This document shows positions 45,791-59,102 of a stretch of 64,000 bases of DNA, one piece after another. Within the stretch, counting starts at the first letter, position 1. Every line of letters begins with the position of its first letter. The stretch comes from Luzula sylvatica (taxonomy: Eukaryota > Streptophyta > Magnoliopsida > Poales > Juncaceae), in the NCBI GenBank assembly GCA_946800325.1, contig OX326958.1:7202001-7266000 (forward strand), read 5' to 3'. The translations under genes were made by a program, and so were the position numbers. The notes below the pieces were generated by a model that worked only from the letters and a program-made list of their open reading frames with translations, ran no database searches and was not told the DNA's origin.

Positions 45791-48700
45791 GTAAACGGAT
45801 AATCGTTTTGTTGAAATCATGATTAAAATTATAGTAATACCAAATAAACAATAACTAAAATTGAAGAATAATAAATATGTTAAAAAGTTTTTTGTAAAAT
45901 GATAGATATTTTTATTAACTAAAATTGAAGAATAATTATCCAGACAAACTAATACCAATCAATATTAATACGTATAGAGGTGTCAATAGGATTGGATTCT
46001 TGTGAGGATGAATCAATATAAGAACAAAAATAGAGGGACATATTAACTAAATAATGTTTTTTCTTTGTATTTTAAAAAGAAAAATATGACAGAGGCCATA
46101 CTTGTTTAAGCAAGGACATGGAATCGTGCTAATAAATTATGGAAAAAATATCAACGTTAGAATTAGATTATGATAATGTTAGGATTAGTTTTGTTAGATA
46201 TTATTATTGTTATAATAGGATTAGAATTGGATTAAGTTATCTTAGATCAATAGATTTTATGGCTAACTTGTTTGAATTGGTGTTTATATGTACCAAGTTA
46301 GTAACTTAGTATTTCAAATGTCCCTAATCAGTTTTTAATATAAATTACAAAAAAAAGTTTGTAAGGTAGTATGTATTCATTAATAATTTTTAATATAAAT
46401 TATATGTAATCAAGTAATTCAAATGTCCCTAATCAATTTGGTAATTATAGGATAAACAAATATGATTGAATATTTGGAATGATTTGCATGGAGTCATTTA
46501 TGTCCCAACTAGTTCGGGATTTAATTTTGTCATTAAGTTGAATATGTGCATTAAATGATTTAGGAATTGTTTGGGCAATTGTTTGGATTACCGAGTATGA
46601 ATTTTATGATTAAATTTGAAAAGTTAGGTTTGATTTTATGATTTAGAAATTATTTTGATGATAATGGATTTACTTTGATGTTTTGGATATTTCGGCTAGG
46701 GTGTTTGATGATTTTGGGGTGTAGATTATACTTGTTTATTATTATTATTTTTTTTAAAGTTTTGAACGTGCTATGTAAGTTCTATTATGAATTAAATAAA
46801 CTGATTTTTTGTTAATATAAATTGTTCGGGTCTCATTCTGAAGGTTTTTTTTTAATAAAAGACATAGCCTTTCGATATATAGAAATAAAGAAAAATTCGT
46901 ACAATAATCATGAACATGTTGTTCATGTAGTATATATGTACTAAATAAAATAAAAAAATTTGGTTATTGTGTTTATTAACTCAAATTTATGTAGTTATTG
47001 AACATAATCAGACAGTTCATTAGAAAGTCCATTAAATTAGGCATAGTTAATTAGGCATTTAATTATTTTGTTAATTCAATGGGAAGTTAATTGGACCCAA
47101 AATTGGTTACCTATATACGAAGGTCCAAGGAGGACCGAATTCTATGAATTATTATTTTGTTAATTGAACGGACTATCAATTGGATCAAAAGATTTATTGG
47201 CTTTGAGCAGCCTAATTAACAACTAAAAATATTAATCCTACTAATATATATATATACTGAAAATTATATAGTAACAACCCGGGAGTATATAGGGACGTAT
47301 TCCCTATTCTTCTATTTCTTTTTCTTCACTTGCGGAATGGGCCTATTATACTGACATCGCAAATTAATATATTCTTTGTGAAAAAAAATGCGTAGATCAA
47401 AAAATTATATATTAACCTTGATTATAGTATACACATATTTAATAGTTGACATTCAAGAACATTATATTGACAAGGAATCGTATATGGACATTGAAAAAGG
47501 GATATTCATAGAAAATGATATATCAACATTACCGTCAAATGTGAGTGAAAATAATATATTAATAAAAAATACATATATATTAACAACGAAATATTGTATA
47601 ATATACTAACAAAGTTTGTGATGCTATGACCGTTGATCTATTTTATCAGAGGCTATGATTAAATAAAAAAACACACGCTATCTTTGAGTCATTTTCTCTG
47701 ACCCTTCTCTCTCTCTTCGATGTACCTCGGTCCGGACCAAGCGAAAATGGCTGCCTGTTGCGTCTTCCTTCTCCACGAGTTTCTCTCTTCACAAGTTCTA
47801 TGGCGACTCAAGCCATTTCTCAGGCGATGGTGATTCACAGCATATTGTGAATCCACGACCCGATGCTCTCTCTTCTCTTCTCTGTGGTCGAGAATCACCC
47901 CCAAGTACAAGGTTGCTGACGACTGCTAGAACTTGGCGACGATCCATAAATGATTGGATGCGAATCCACTTCGAACGGTGATGCCCCCTCTCTCTGATGA
48001 CGATGGTTAGAACTTGACGACGGCTGCTGGAGCTTGGAGCCTGACATTACCTTCGACGCCACAGAACTTGAATTTTGCAGAATCCTAGAATCCACAGTAA
48101 GTGCCAGGTCAAATTCATCTAATTTCTTCAATCTGATGTGCAGAAAAAAAATTACTTTTGTAATTTGATGCCTTCAAATTAACTGATTTAATAAAATATA
48201 GCAGCACATCTCTCAAACTCTTTTACATGCAACACTATTCAATCTACACAATTGGATAATTGCAAGTTCCTGTCTTAACAAAATGCTTTTAAATTATCAG
48301 GAAATTGGTGCTAATTGATGCTAATTTTGTATAGATGTGACTAATTATAAAAACTCAAAAGGTAGATTTCACTATCTCCTTTTCAAAATCGCAAATTACA
48401 ATTTCACTAAAATCTAATTTTTTGTTTGAGTATAGGGTTTTTCAGAAATTAAATTGGGGACCATCTTCAACAGCCTTGCTTGCATTAATGGGTATGCATA
48501 AAATAATCTCAACACAATTTATTATCATTTACTATATCTTAATTCAATTGTCTTTGAATTATTTTTGAAGTATAGGGTTTTTGAATTATTTTTATTTTGT
48601 TTTTTTAGCTTCGAGGCTGATCTAGGAGACAAGGGAATCCAGGGTCGACAAGATTCATGGTTATGTACAAGATTTTTATTTTTACGGGGTGATTTTGTAT

Positions 48701-49772
48701 ATATAAATAAAGAGGGTGTTCTCGAATATGAAATTGTATTTGTTTTATTTTGTTTCAGCATACGATATACATGATAATAGAGCCAATGCAGGTGTTCTTA
48801 TGAGGTCCTTTAATTGATATTTTGTCTTGTTTTTTTTTTTAATTATTATGTTAGTAAATTTTTGCCCTAAATGACAACAAATTGTCTTCGAATGAAATTG
48901 TGTTATGGTGTTTTATCATTACTAGTAATACCTTTGACAATAAATTGTCCTCAAACATAACCTTCGCTTCTTTACAGCATACTTGACAAAAATCCCTACA
49001 TTTTAATTGTACAAGAATCATCAACATCATCAAAGTGCTTACAAATTTCATTACAATTATAACAAATCAATCCATTAATACAAATCACTTCATTACAATT
49101 CTATAACATAACCTTCACTTGACATACATATAATTTACAAATATAAATCCGTACAAAGAAGACACGATCATAACTTTAAACCCTATTTCTTTTGCTTTTT
49201 ACATAATTCATCCACAAGTCTGTTTATCAACCTCGAGCATTTTGACTTCGAACAAAACCTGAAAAAAAATAATCTCTGAATTAACAAAATCGACACCAAT
49301 TCACCTAAAATAACAAAAAAACTCGTAATCGAAAACTAGGTGTGAATGAAATAGAACTAACCTCTAAATTGAACTGCTAGAGGCCCCAGCATGAGAGAAC
49401 GAGGGGGGGAATTGTTCGATCGTCTGATATGGCACTCAATCCGGACAATGATGGCAGAAGCTATCGGCGGCGAAAAAATAATTCGACCATTTCAACTTCC
49501 AAGTACTACTTCAACCTGAGATATATCTCCAAAAAAAAAAAAAAAAAAAGTAAGTCATTGTAATATATAAAGCTAAATTAACCAAATTAACAATAATCAA
49601 GTCATAAATAACCAAATTATGCCTTAATCTACTTCAATTTACAAATATTTTAGCCATATTAAACCAAAATTTAACCATTCATATCCCTAATTCAGTCCCA
49701 ATTTGCCAAATTATCTACAATAAATCCTAATTCAACTGTAATGATTGGATTCAGCTCTAATTTTCAAAAACT

Positions 49773-51328
49773 TGTTGCGTATTTATGTTTAAGCAGGGCT
49801 TTTCAACATTTAAAATCCTAAATGACTCTAATTGGACCACAAGCGCATGGTATTCGTTGAGTACGTTAGGGGTCGATCCACAGAGAGGGTTGAGTACTAG
49901 AGGCGATTTCTGATTCGCAATTCGAATCGATCTAAAACTGATGTTTGTTGGTTGATTTGGGACAGATTTTAATGGAAAAAGAAAGGTTTTTAATATAGGA
50001 GAGGGCTCTAGGGTATTCGGGTTCTACTTGGATGATTTGGTGTGTTCTAAAGGTTGCTAAACGCTCTCTCAAAATCTGACTTTGGTGGAGGTGTTATCCA
50101 ATTCTTCCTAGACCGGCTCTCGCTCGCGACTAGACGTATCCAACCTAAACACTCTTGCTCTCGCTGACTATGCTTAAGAAAGACCCGTTACGCTCTATGA
50201 TAATCCTATAATCCCGTGGGTGACGTGTACCAATGTTCTTAGAATACAACGGTCCAAGTTTGTGCATTTACAATCTGGTTTCTCACTCCGCTCTCGCTTC
50301 GCAAGGTTAACCTAAAACGATCTTAACTACTTGGTTTGACTGGTTTATTTGAGGGCTTAAACAATCCTAAACGTCCACTCTCGCTACTTAGTCAAGGATG
50401 TCCTAACCTATGTCACTTAGGCTGGCCTAAATGCGTACAAACGGTAAATTAAGACGAATAATATCAAGGCACAAAACACAAATCAAATCTGAAAGAAACA
50501 AAGCATATAATACTACCAAAACATCGCAAGTACTAATGAACCCTAAACCCTAGATAAATATTTAGCTACTCATGTTCGACAACAAAACAAATCTAAATAT
50601 CAAATACATCATAAAACTAAACACGAGAAAGAGTGAACCGATTTGTTGACGAACGTCTTCTTCTTCGTAAACTCCTGCTCCTAAACGACGTGATCTTCTT
50701 CGATGGTTGACGGCTGCGGAAAGGTGTATGAGGCGAGTGGAGAAAGAGGAGGATGAGAGGTGGATGGTGGCTGGTGAAAGGATGAAAATTGGAGATGAGA
50801 AGGTAACCCTAGCAAAGGCAGCGGTAGCCTTTTATAGTCGATGGCTAGGGTTAGGTCACAGCATACATGGCTGTCGAAAGTTGGCCCATATCAGGGTCTG
50901 GGCCACGAAATATGAGGTGTGAATTATGCAATCTTTTAGAGGATTCCTTCCTGAAGTTATGGCAACTTGAATCACCAAATTTGGAGTTACCAATCAAAAG
51001 ATATGGCCATTTTATTACTTGCCAAATTCTGAGATTCTGCAGCTTCTTTCCATTTTTTAATCTTCCAACAATAGTTGCGATTTTGGCTTGTTTTGCACTG
51101 TGAAAGCTTGGAACGGTACCGAGACCCTTGATACTTGCATTTCTTCACTTCTAGAGTCTTTTTATCTTGTATTGTATCCAAATCTGCAAATATAATCAAA
51201 CAAGATGCCAACGAGCAATTCTCGTGGTTTTGTTAGTATTTTAACGTTTAAGAGTTTATTTAGTACAATTTATAAAACGTTTTAAGTCCGGATGAGTGCG
51301 TAAAAATGTATCATATTCACACTCATCA
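49773..51328. mobile_element. Solo LTR, about 1.56 kb
   Basis: The sequence begins TGTTGCGTATTTATG and ends CACACTCATCA, canonical TG...CA LTR ends. It is flanked by perfect 5-bp target duplications AAACT (49768-49772 and 51329-51333). There is no gag-pol frame. A 1,556-bp unit with these properties is best read as a solo LTR left by recombination between the two LTRs of a full element. The interior is moderately GC-rich with many CTCTCGCT motifs and AAACCCTA. Orientation was not determined. Frames inside (50707-51103) have no recognisable domain. Confidence 0.72.
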
Positions 51329-51953
51329 AAACTAACCTCGATTAAGTCCATTTTGTCTAATTTGTTAACCCTTATTTGGGAGTCCCAATCAATCTAATAA
51401 AAAACGATACATAAAAGAATGATCACCCTCATGTTGGGTTCTGCGAGCGAGACTGCAAGATTATGAGAGAAATAAGGATTCCTAGGGTTAGGGCTACCTG
51501 GACATGGAGAAGGGCCTCGCCAGATTCTGCATCGATCCAAATTAGCTTGTTGTCATTGTTAATTATATATTAAATATTAAATATTGTGTGTTTAAAAGAT
51601 ACACATGGTGCTTGTCGAATATGTGTGAAATACTCCACGTGACGTATCAAATTATTTTCTATAACAAAAATTTATTTATATATAATAATTATTCCGATTT
51701 TAAGTACTTATTACAAGAATATATAATATTTCGCACATTTTACATAATTGAATACAAATATATATTATAATTAATAAAATATTACATATAACAACAAAAC
51801 ATACCCTAAGATATGTATCGGTACAATATAAGATATCTTACATTAAAATTAATGTGTATTCAATTTATATCATTGAAAAAGTTCAAAATATTGATACATT
51901 CTTGTAAAAAAGCAATAGTCAAAATATTGATTGACTGAGATTTTTTATCATTG

Positions 51954-52036
51954 AAAATATCTGTGAAGCTCCACAATTTTCATTGAAAATATCTGTGAAG
52001 GGGGACTTGAGATTTTATCATTGAAAATATCTGTGA
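51954..52036. repeat. Three copies of TTGAAAATATCTGTGAA
   Basis: The motif CATTGAAAATATCTGTGAA occurs near 51950, 51982 and 52020, directly at the edge of the C-rich minisatellite. It may mark the junction where that array arose or inserted. Confidence 0.8.
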
Positions 52037-52049
52037 ATATATAATATAT

Positions 52050-52632
52050 ATTTCGGGCCGGCCCACCTGCCCCCCCCCAGGCCCGGCCCACCTGGCCCCC
52101 CCCCCGGCCCGGCCCCCCTTTCGGGCCTGACCTCCCCCCCCGAGGCCCCGGCCCCGGCCCCCTTTCGGGCCTGACCCCCCCCCCCCCCCCGAGGCCCCGG
52201 CCCCCTTTCGGGCCTGACCCCCCCCCCCCCCCCCGAGGCCCCGGCCCCCTTTCGGGCCTGACCCCCCCCTCGAGGCCCGGCCCCCTTTCGGGCCTGACCC
52301 CCCCCCCCCCGAGGCCCGGCCCCCTTTCGGGCCTGACCCGGACCCCCCCCTCCCCCGAGGCCCCCCCTCCGAGGCCCGACCCCCTTTCGGGCCGGACCCC
52401 CCCCCCCCCCCCCGAGGCCCGGTCCCCTTTCGGGCCGGACCCCCCCCTCCGAGGCCCGGCCCCCTTTCGGGCCGGACCCCCACCCAGGCCCGACCCCCTT
52501 TCGGGCCGGACCCCCCTCTCGAGGCCCGGCCCCCTTTTCGGGCCGGACCCCCCTCTCGAGGCCCGGCCCCCTTTTCGGGCCGGACCCCCCCTCCCGAGAC
52601 CCGGCCCACATTTCGGGCCGGACCCCCCTCGC
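52050..52632. repeat. C/G-rich minisatellite with long homopolymer C runs
   Basis: About 13-14 tandem units of 33-59 bases, built from CCCTTTCGGGCC, GGACC or TGACC, a C run of 6 to about 18, and CGAGGCCCGGCC. It is almost pure G+C in an AT-rich region. The minus strand has open frames in all three phases (Gly/Pro/Arg-rich, RPERGPGLGGG-like), a consequence of composition, not a credible gene. Minus-strand G runs separated by short spacers could form G-quadruplexes. Confidence 0.93.
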
Positions 52633-54672
52633 CTCCTTGCTTGTACCTGAAAAATACAAGTAAAACATACAATATATACAAAAATACATATGTACACCTA
52701 CAACATACACACAAAGATCACATACACAGAGACACACTTTTACATATTTAACATACACAGACACACACTTATAAGAAAAATTGTCCTTTTGCAAGAGAGT
52801 TCGGTTTGTTATCATCATAAAACCCTGTAGTTTGACTTTGTTCATTTCGTTTCTTGTGGGATCTTTTCATTACTTTCTTCATTTCAATACTTGTGAGTTC
52901 ATAGCCAAACCTGTACATACAAATGAGAGAATAAATTAGGAAGATATAATCCATAAATAAGCAATAACAGTAAGTTTTCTTTTTATCAAAACAGAAAATG
53001 AAGGTGTTTATATTTAGCATTTTACAAATCAAGAGGATTAAGAATATTCCAAATTCAAGGCTTATTTTTGCTATTTTTTGTAAATAATATTCCAAATTGA
53101 AAAGAAAAAGTTTGGGTGTTGAGTATCTTCCCTATTAAAAAGGACTTTGGGCAAATCATTCATATAAATCAGAGGCTTTTGTGCTTATTACCCAAAATGG
53201 ATAAGTAACCACGTAATTAACATGAGCCGTGGATTATCATCACATAATTGGAAAATTGCAAAAATCAAAAAAAAGTTTTTGTGTTTTTTGAGAAAATGGC
53301 CCATAGTCCATAGACCTTTAATATAACAGATAAACTCAAAAGTAAAAGTAGAGATGAGAACAAAAACAAAATAGACAGCACTACTGACCCAAAAGGGGGA
53401 CAACAAGAAAAGCAGCAGTAAAAAGAAAAAAAGATAAGGCCAATATTTAGGATGTAATCAACGAGAAAGGAGTACCTAATACCTATGACTATTTAGGATG
53501 GATGAGGAGAGGAGTTCCATTAGCGCTGGACCAGGCTAGGATGCCAAGCATGGTGGTCTGATAACCTTCTTTGAAAGGATCTCGACACCACTTCTCCCTT
53601 GTGAAGGCCTGATTCTTCGAAAGCACCTTTGAAAGGATCTTATCTCGACGCCACTTCTCCCTTGTAACAAGTGTTAGAGAGCCTTGGAAGAGGAGAGTAA
53701 GCCAAGCGAATGAGTGGAATAGGAATACCCCTCCATTAATGGAGGACAAAGAGAAGCAGAGAGCTGTGGAAAGAGAAAAGAAAAGAGATCTGGGAAGAAG
53801 CAGATGGGAGCGGGCGAATGGGGAAATATATAGAGAAGGGCGAGACCGATCCAAGGATCTCCAACGGTCGAATTTCCAACGTTCGAATTTCCAACGTTCG
53901 AGAAAAACCAGGATCGTCTCCAGTTGTACGGAACTGGATGAATTAAGACTAAGAGCCCTTCGCGATATATATATTATGCTTTCAATTTTCGCTACCTGTA
54001 CTCAATTCCTTCACGAAGCTTCTCTCTCCTCGCCTCTCCCTCCCGTCAGAAATCCGTTTCTATTAAAATATGCAAGATCCGCCTCAAGGCTTTCTTCATC
54101 GGCTTCTTCACTTGGGGATATTGTTAGATCAGGTTTGGTTGTTTCTCTACAATCAATTGGGTTTTTATCGACAAAAATACAGTATTCAATTCATTTCGTT
54201 TTTAGTTTCAGAATTTCGAGCTGAAAATTTCTGAAATTGACAGTTCTTTCTTTTGTTTAGGAGATTACTGATGTTAAATTAGTATATTTTGAGTCAGTGA
54301 TCTGAATTGTTTGTGTATTGTGCAGTCAGTGATCCGAATTGATTTCTTAGTAACATAACTTGCTAATTAACTACTTATTTCGATCTTCTATTATTTCTTT
54401 TCTTATGATTACTCGATATTTTATTTTACAGGATTCGTTCGCAATCGATCAATCTTGTCGCACCTGCTTCTAGAAGTGCGCGATTTCACGATTTAAATTC
54501 ATTTGTACGTAATTAGTGAATTTCTCGGTTTTTGAATTTGTAACTTGTTTTATAATCCAGTTGGAGAAAGATGGAGTTCCAGTGCTGGCGGAACTAATCG
54601 ATCAAGATTCCGACTCGGATGCAACAATTGTTCAACTCAATTTTGGTGATCGTTTGGATCCAGTAGTTATTA
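52633..54672. other. Intergenic region with no firmly identified gene
   Basis: AT-rich to about 53480, then of near-normal composition. At 53560-53670 a segment with TTTGAAAGGATCT, CTCGAC and CCACTTCTCCCTTGT is duplicated. A triplet of TTTCCAACGTTCGAA-type units lies at 53862-53900, with a TATA-like ATATATATA at 53965. A frame from ATG 53977 (MLSIFATCTQFLHEASLSSP) looks like a transit peptide and ends at a possible donor near 54131, but no downstream exon could be recognised. Confidence 0.4.
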
Positions 54673-54935
54673 TCACTTACGGCTGTGATTGAGGTACTGG
54701 ACGACGAGTCTGAGCCATCAGTGAGAGAGCTTGCTCTTTCCCTCCTAATCGAAATGGTTCGAAATCAGGTTAATTAAATATCTTTTTTATTTGAAAATCT
54801 TCTATCTGTGGAACGAGCTTAATTTGTTAATTCAATTCAGGCCCTTGAATTCTTTCATTTTCGCAACTTTTCATCTCTCTTTTTCCCATTTTTAGGGTAC
54901 AAGTTTCTAATGAAGCACACCAATGTTTAACAAAG
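54673..54935 (+). pseudogene. CLASP-like HEAT-repeat gene remnant
   Basis: Two exon-like pieces match, in order, what I recall of plant CLASP (microtubule plus-end TOG/HEAT protein). 54673-54768 reads SLTAVIEVLDDESEPSVREL then ALSLLIEMVRNQ and ends at a GT donor. 54896-54935 follows a TTTTTAG acceptor and reads VQVSNEAHQCLTK. In CLASP these two segments are separated by about 25 residues that are missing here, the phases do not match, and no other CLASP exons are seen. It is therefore a fragment rather than a gene. It lies within 500 bases of the left edge of duplication copy B. Confidence 0.55.
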
Positions 54936-55406
54936 GTACTACAAAAAATAATAATATAAAACTGTTAAAAATAATAGAGAGAAATTTCGTAAACTGTTAA
55001 TATTAATCAGGTTAATTAAATTTACAAAAAGACCCCTTCATTATCAGAAATTAGTGGAAAAGAAGTCCCTTCCTTCAATATCAAATCTCATAAATGGAGG
55101 GGCTTTTCGTCAATTTCCAATAACACAGGGGCTCATTTGCAAATATTGAGTTTGATTTATTTTGATTCATTATTCTCTTATTTGGTAATTAGCATGTTAA
55201 CACTAAAAGTCTGGGAAAAACAATTTAGGGCTCCAAGGCCTTTAATCGAACAGGTTCGTTATTATTTCTCCCTTTCCCTCTCTATTCGCGGAATTTATTA
55301 TTTTGATTGCTATTCGCTTTTTTAGATTTATGCAAAGAGATCCATGGAGTTTTGTAATTAAATTGTTTGTTTGTGTAGGTGTGATGCTTAAGAACTCGAG
55401 GGTCAC

Positions 55407-56077
55407 TATGATGGGCTTCTTCTGCTGAATCCGGACACGTCCCCTCAGACGGAGCCTTTGTTTCGATGGGACTGGGGCGGCAAAAAATCTCGATTTTACC
55501 GCCCACAAGCACCTGCAATCAGCAATGCGGTGGAGAACAATAACCAGGTCAGAAATTTGTTGCTTTTTTTTTTTTTTCTTTTTCAAATTACAGGATTGAT
55601 TTGGTATCTTTTTATAAGAATTAAGCTTTACTGTACTGGTGATTGATTATCGTAGATGGAGGAGGCTGGTCCATCGCAGGTGCACGAAGAACCGAGTCCA
55701 CCGTCTGTACTACTTCCTATTACGAAACAAGAGGTGATCTTCAATTTTACATATTTCATTTCTTCAATTAAGCCTCAATTGATCTTTGATTGTGCAATTG
55801 AAATCCTAATGTCGCATTCTTGATAATTATTGAATAAATTAAACCTTTTCTTATTGCTGTTTAATCTTCGATTGTTGTAGATTGCGCTCAATCACACGGA
55901 TCCTGAAGCCCCCCCAGGGTCAGTGAAAGAAGTCCTAGTGTATAAGAGACGAAGGTTCTCCCTCTCTCTCTCATCTACTGGACATATCCAGTGTGATTTC
56001 GTACTGGAGAACTTCAAATTGTTGGTTAATAATATCAATGTGTTTTATATTGTAGGTTTACTAAGAAAGAATATTGA
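55407..56077 (+). pseudogene. 5'-truncated copy of the uncharacterised gene at 20015
   Basis: Exons equivalent to 20093-20233 (here 55407-55548), 55656-55733, 55881-55954 and 56056-56077 are all preserved with their splice sites. The promoter, CT-rich leader and first 26 codons of the parent are absent. In the gene's frame a TAA lies six codons upstream of the junction. Unless a new start is used, the copy is not functional. Confidence 0.7.
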
Positions 56078-56098
56078 TTCTGTTACCGGAGGTCCGGA

Positions 56099-56799
56099 AT
56101 GGAAGAAGAGGATGCAGCAGATCAATTTGTAACCCCTGCGGCATTGAAAAGAAGTAAAAGTCAAGGCGCTTTGTCAATTGACCGACTCAAAATCTTCACT
56201 CGAATTTGATATGGACAAAGACGATGATGATGAATTGGCTCTAAGTTATGATTATCGATCTGACATTGAAGGAATTGAGAAACTAGATTCAGATTTACAT
56301 CAGTATGATCTGGATGGAATCCAAATGCTGACTTTGGACGATGACATCATCAGCATGAAAAATTGCATATTTGTTTCGAAGAAGATAAGTTGCATGCAGT
56401 GCTCCTTCTCAATTTTGTAAATACGGTAGTGGGGAAAAAGATCTGACATATTTGGAAGCAGATTTGTCAATCGTTCGGCTCATGGATATTTACTGCAAGT
56501 ATGAGACGTGTCGTTGTCGAGATGGAGCAGTATAATACTATAATCAGAGGGTTAATAAGCTAAAATGCCATGATTGACGTTGATCTTGGTTTGTTTGAAT
56601 CTGGGATTAGGGACCACAAAGTTCAGTTCTTTGAAGTGTATCGATGAATATAGATTTTGGTTTTCTGCGTTAATGATGGAGAAAATGGGTTTCAAAATGG
56701 GTATGGGTTTGGAAAGGATGGACAAGGGATTCTTGACCCGTTAATGGCAGTAGAGTAGATGCCCCCAAATCAATGGGTTTCGGGGTTAAGGAGTTTTAG
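56099..56799 (+). pseudogene. Decayed partial copy of the R3H/G-patch gene (copy B)
   Basis: Near-identical to 20784-21484 with the same missing R3H and first G-patch exons and the same frameshifts, so the decay came before the segmental duplication. The 3' flank follows to about 58255. Confidence 0.88.
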
Positions 56800-58398
56800 A
56801 TTCAAATTGTTTTTGTTGTTGTTCATCATGTTCAGTTCAATTTTATTTAGTGTAGGAGTATCAGTAGGTAATGGTGTAAATGGCTAATCTTGTCCCCATT
56901 TCTTGTTGGCACGGAAAGCCACCAAATCTTTTAATCAAATTTTAACCTATCAAATGGTGTGGAGTTTTTTCATCTTGTACTTATTTATTTGAAATATCAA
57001 CAGAGCTGAATTAAACTCTTGATATAACCTCTCTTTCTAGAGGTTTCAGATGTAAAAAAGAAAATAAAATTTGAAAAGATTGAATTGCAAGTGAAGAGCT
57101 CATCTCCTCTTGCCATCACTTTTATCACCTCCCAAGCAAGTCGATCAAATCTTTTATTCATTAATTTTTTTTAAAGAAAGATGGTCGGAGATTTTGCAGC
57201 CATTACATTCCTGCCGTACGTTAGCATTTTTCATATCGCTATTAGGTGGAAATGACGACTCCAATAATTTCTTTTTTGTCAATGCTTACTATTTTATTTT
57301 TGGAAATTAGTTTCTTGAGTAACAAATATACTAGTTTTTACAAGCTCTGGAAATTAGTTTCTCGAGTCGATAAATAGATAATTTTTGCAAGGGGGGGAAC
57401 CCTTGGAGATATGTTGAGTTTCAGTATTTGTTAACATCGCTATCGGATGATAATTAAATTGTTTAGCGAACACCACAAATTAAAGAAAATGTGAAATCAG
57501 ATCTTCCACTTCTATTTGAAATTTTTTATTTTAATTATCCTCCGATATCTTATTTAGTAGTCACAAAAGAATAATTTTTCAAAGAAAGCGATTTATCGGC
57601 GGTGCAATAGTCATATAATAAAATGCCACATTAATAAGGAAACCCTGATATTGGTTTGTTCACATAAGGTTTGTTTAAATAAGAAATTAACTAGATTTTT
57701 ATCACACATCATTAATGATCTGATCATGCAAATAGTGTTTCTTTTGACAAATAATGTGAATTCTTTTTCTTCAAATTTGGCTATTTGGGTATCTTTTTCT
57801 TTTTTTGAGTAACGGCAAACATTTATTCCCTACAAAACATGTCTTTTTCATTTTTTTTTTTTATTAAAAGTGTTAGTTATTCCTTGTATATTTCATTTAT
57901 TCCGTGACGAATTGAAAAGAAAATTATCAAAATATAAATATTATAAGTACTTTATTGTGCATGAATTGAAACCATGAACACTTAATTGTCATCTGGGACA
58001 GACAGTTAAAATGACCATTTTGATCGAATTAATAAGACATTTGCTAACGTAATTTAGAAAATAATTAAATATATACATGATCATATTTATTAGAATTTAA
58101 ACAATACTATGAGTGATGTATTTATAATTTTAGATGGTATTGCTATAATAAAGAGTAATGTTTTTTTTTTATTGAATATATAAATAAATGGTTTTATTGC
58201 AATGAAAAATCAATTTAAATATCTGGAGCGTATTGCGGATATTATCCTAATTGACTTCCTATATTTACCTAATAATCTTCAAATTTTCATTATTTCTTAT
58301 CTTAATTGACTTCTTAAATTTGCCTAATAATTCTTCAAATTTTCATTATTTGGGGGTGTTAATTATGATCTATTTTGTTGTACATCAAATATTAGTGG

Positions 58399-59063
58399 CA
58401 GGCCCGGCCCCGGGCTATAGGCCAGAAAGCCTACGCCTAAAGCCCCCCCAAAATAAAAAGCCCCCAATTTTTTCTTATGTATAGATATGCATAATAATTA
58501 TAACAAGCTCAATAATAAACAAAGCCCAAACTCAATCTTTCTCTCACAAACTTGATCGATTTTTCTCAATTAGACACAACTTCCATCGCAATTGAAAAAA
58601 AAGGAAGAAGTCTGTTTTTGGTCCCTAACAAATAGCGAAATGTTCAACTTGCCCCCTGGCTTTTTTTTGTGGTCATTTTGCCCCCTAAACTTTCTATTTT
58701 TGTTCGGTTTGCCCCTCCGTTAAAAAACTCACGCCCCCCCAGTTAAATGGCTGTTAAATATGCTGACGTGACATTATTTTAACAGCCACGTCAGCATAAA
58801 ATAATGCCACGTCAGCATAAAATAAGTATAAAATAATGCCACGTCAGCATATTTAACAGCCATTTAACTGGGGGGGGGGGGGGCACGAGTTTTTTAACGG
58901 AGGGGGCAAAATGACCAAAAAAAAAGTCAGGGGGCAAGTTGAACATTTCGGTATTTGTTAGGAACCAAAAACAGACTTTTTCCAAAAAAAAAAATATCGT
59001 TTTATATATCAAGTCCCGTCTTATAATTAGCCTAAGGCCCCCGAAAACATAGGACCGGGCCTG
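58399..59063. mobile_element. Copy B of the hAT-like element with nested foldback element
   Basis: Equivalent to 23083-23772. It differs by a 31-base deletion between two GGGGGCAAA repeats near 58910 and by an expanded G run at about 58871. Confidence 0.65.
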
Positions 59064-59102
59064 ATTAGTTGTGTTCGCCACCTTAAAATAACCAACCGGG
59101 AC

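Larger units (their letters stand above)
43046..49767. other. Long AT-rich intergenic region
   Basis: No gene is supported. It contains the (AT)n tract at 44215-44300, set inside a repeat that starts GTTGCACGGATACGAATGCG near 44092 and ends near 44510 (GATACGTATTCGACG); a fragment resembling it lies near 40440-40550. A degenerate ATCCGGAT repeat lies at 45590-45785. A GC-richer patch at 47690-48080 is open on the minus strand without a recognisable domain. The interval 48130-49550 is AT-rich with no clear feature. Confidence 0.5.

Noticed and set aside
45536..45958. Minus-strand frame of 140 codons
   Set aside because: Its central part is the ATCCGG repeat and the rest is AT-rich. No domain or splice context.
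47689..48131. Two minus-strand frames (73 and 78 codons)
   Set aside because: Base composition is gene-like, but no domain, no convincing start context and no consistent splice pair could be found.
51948..52845. Three overlapping Gly/Pro/Arg-rich open frames of 244-275 codons on the minus strand
   Set aside because: All three phases are open because the C-rich minisatellite lacks stop codons. The encoded repeats differ by phase and none has a domain.
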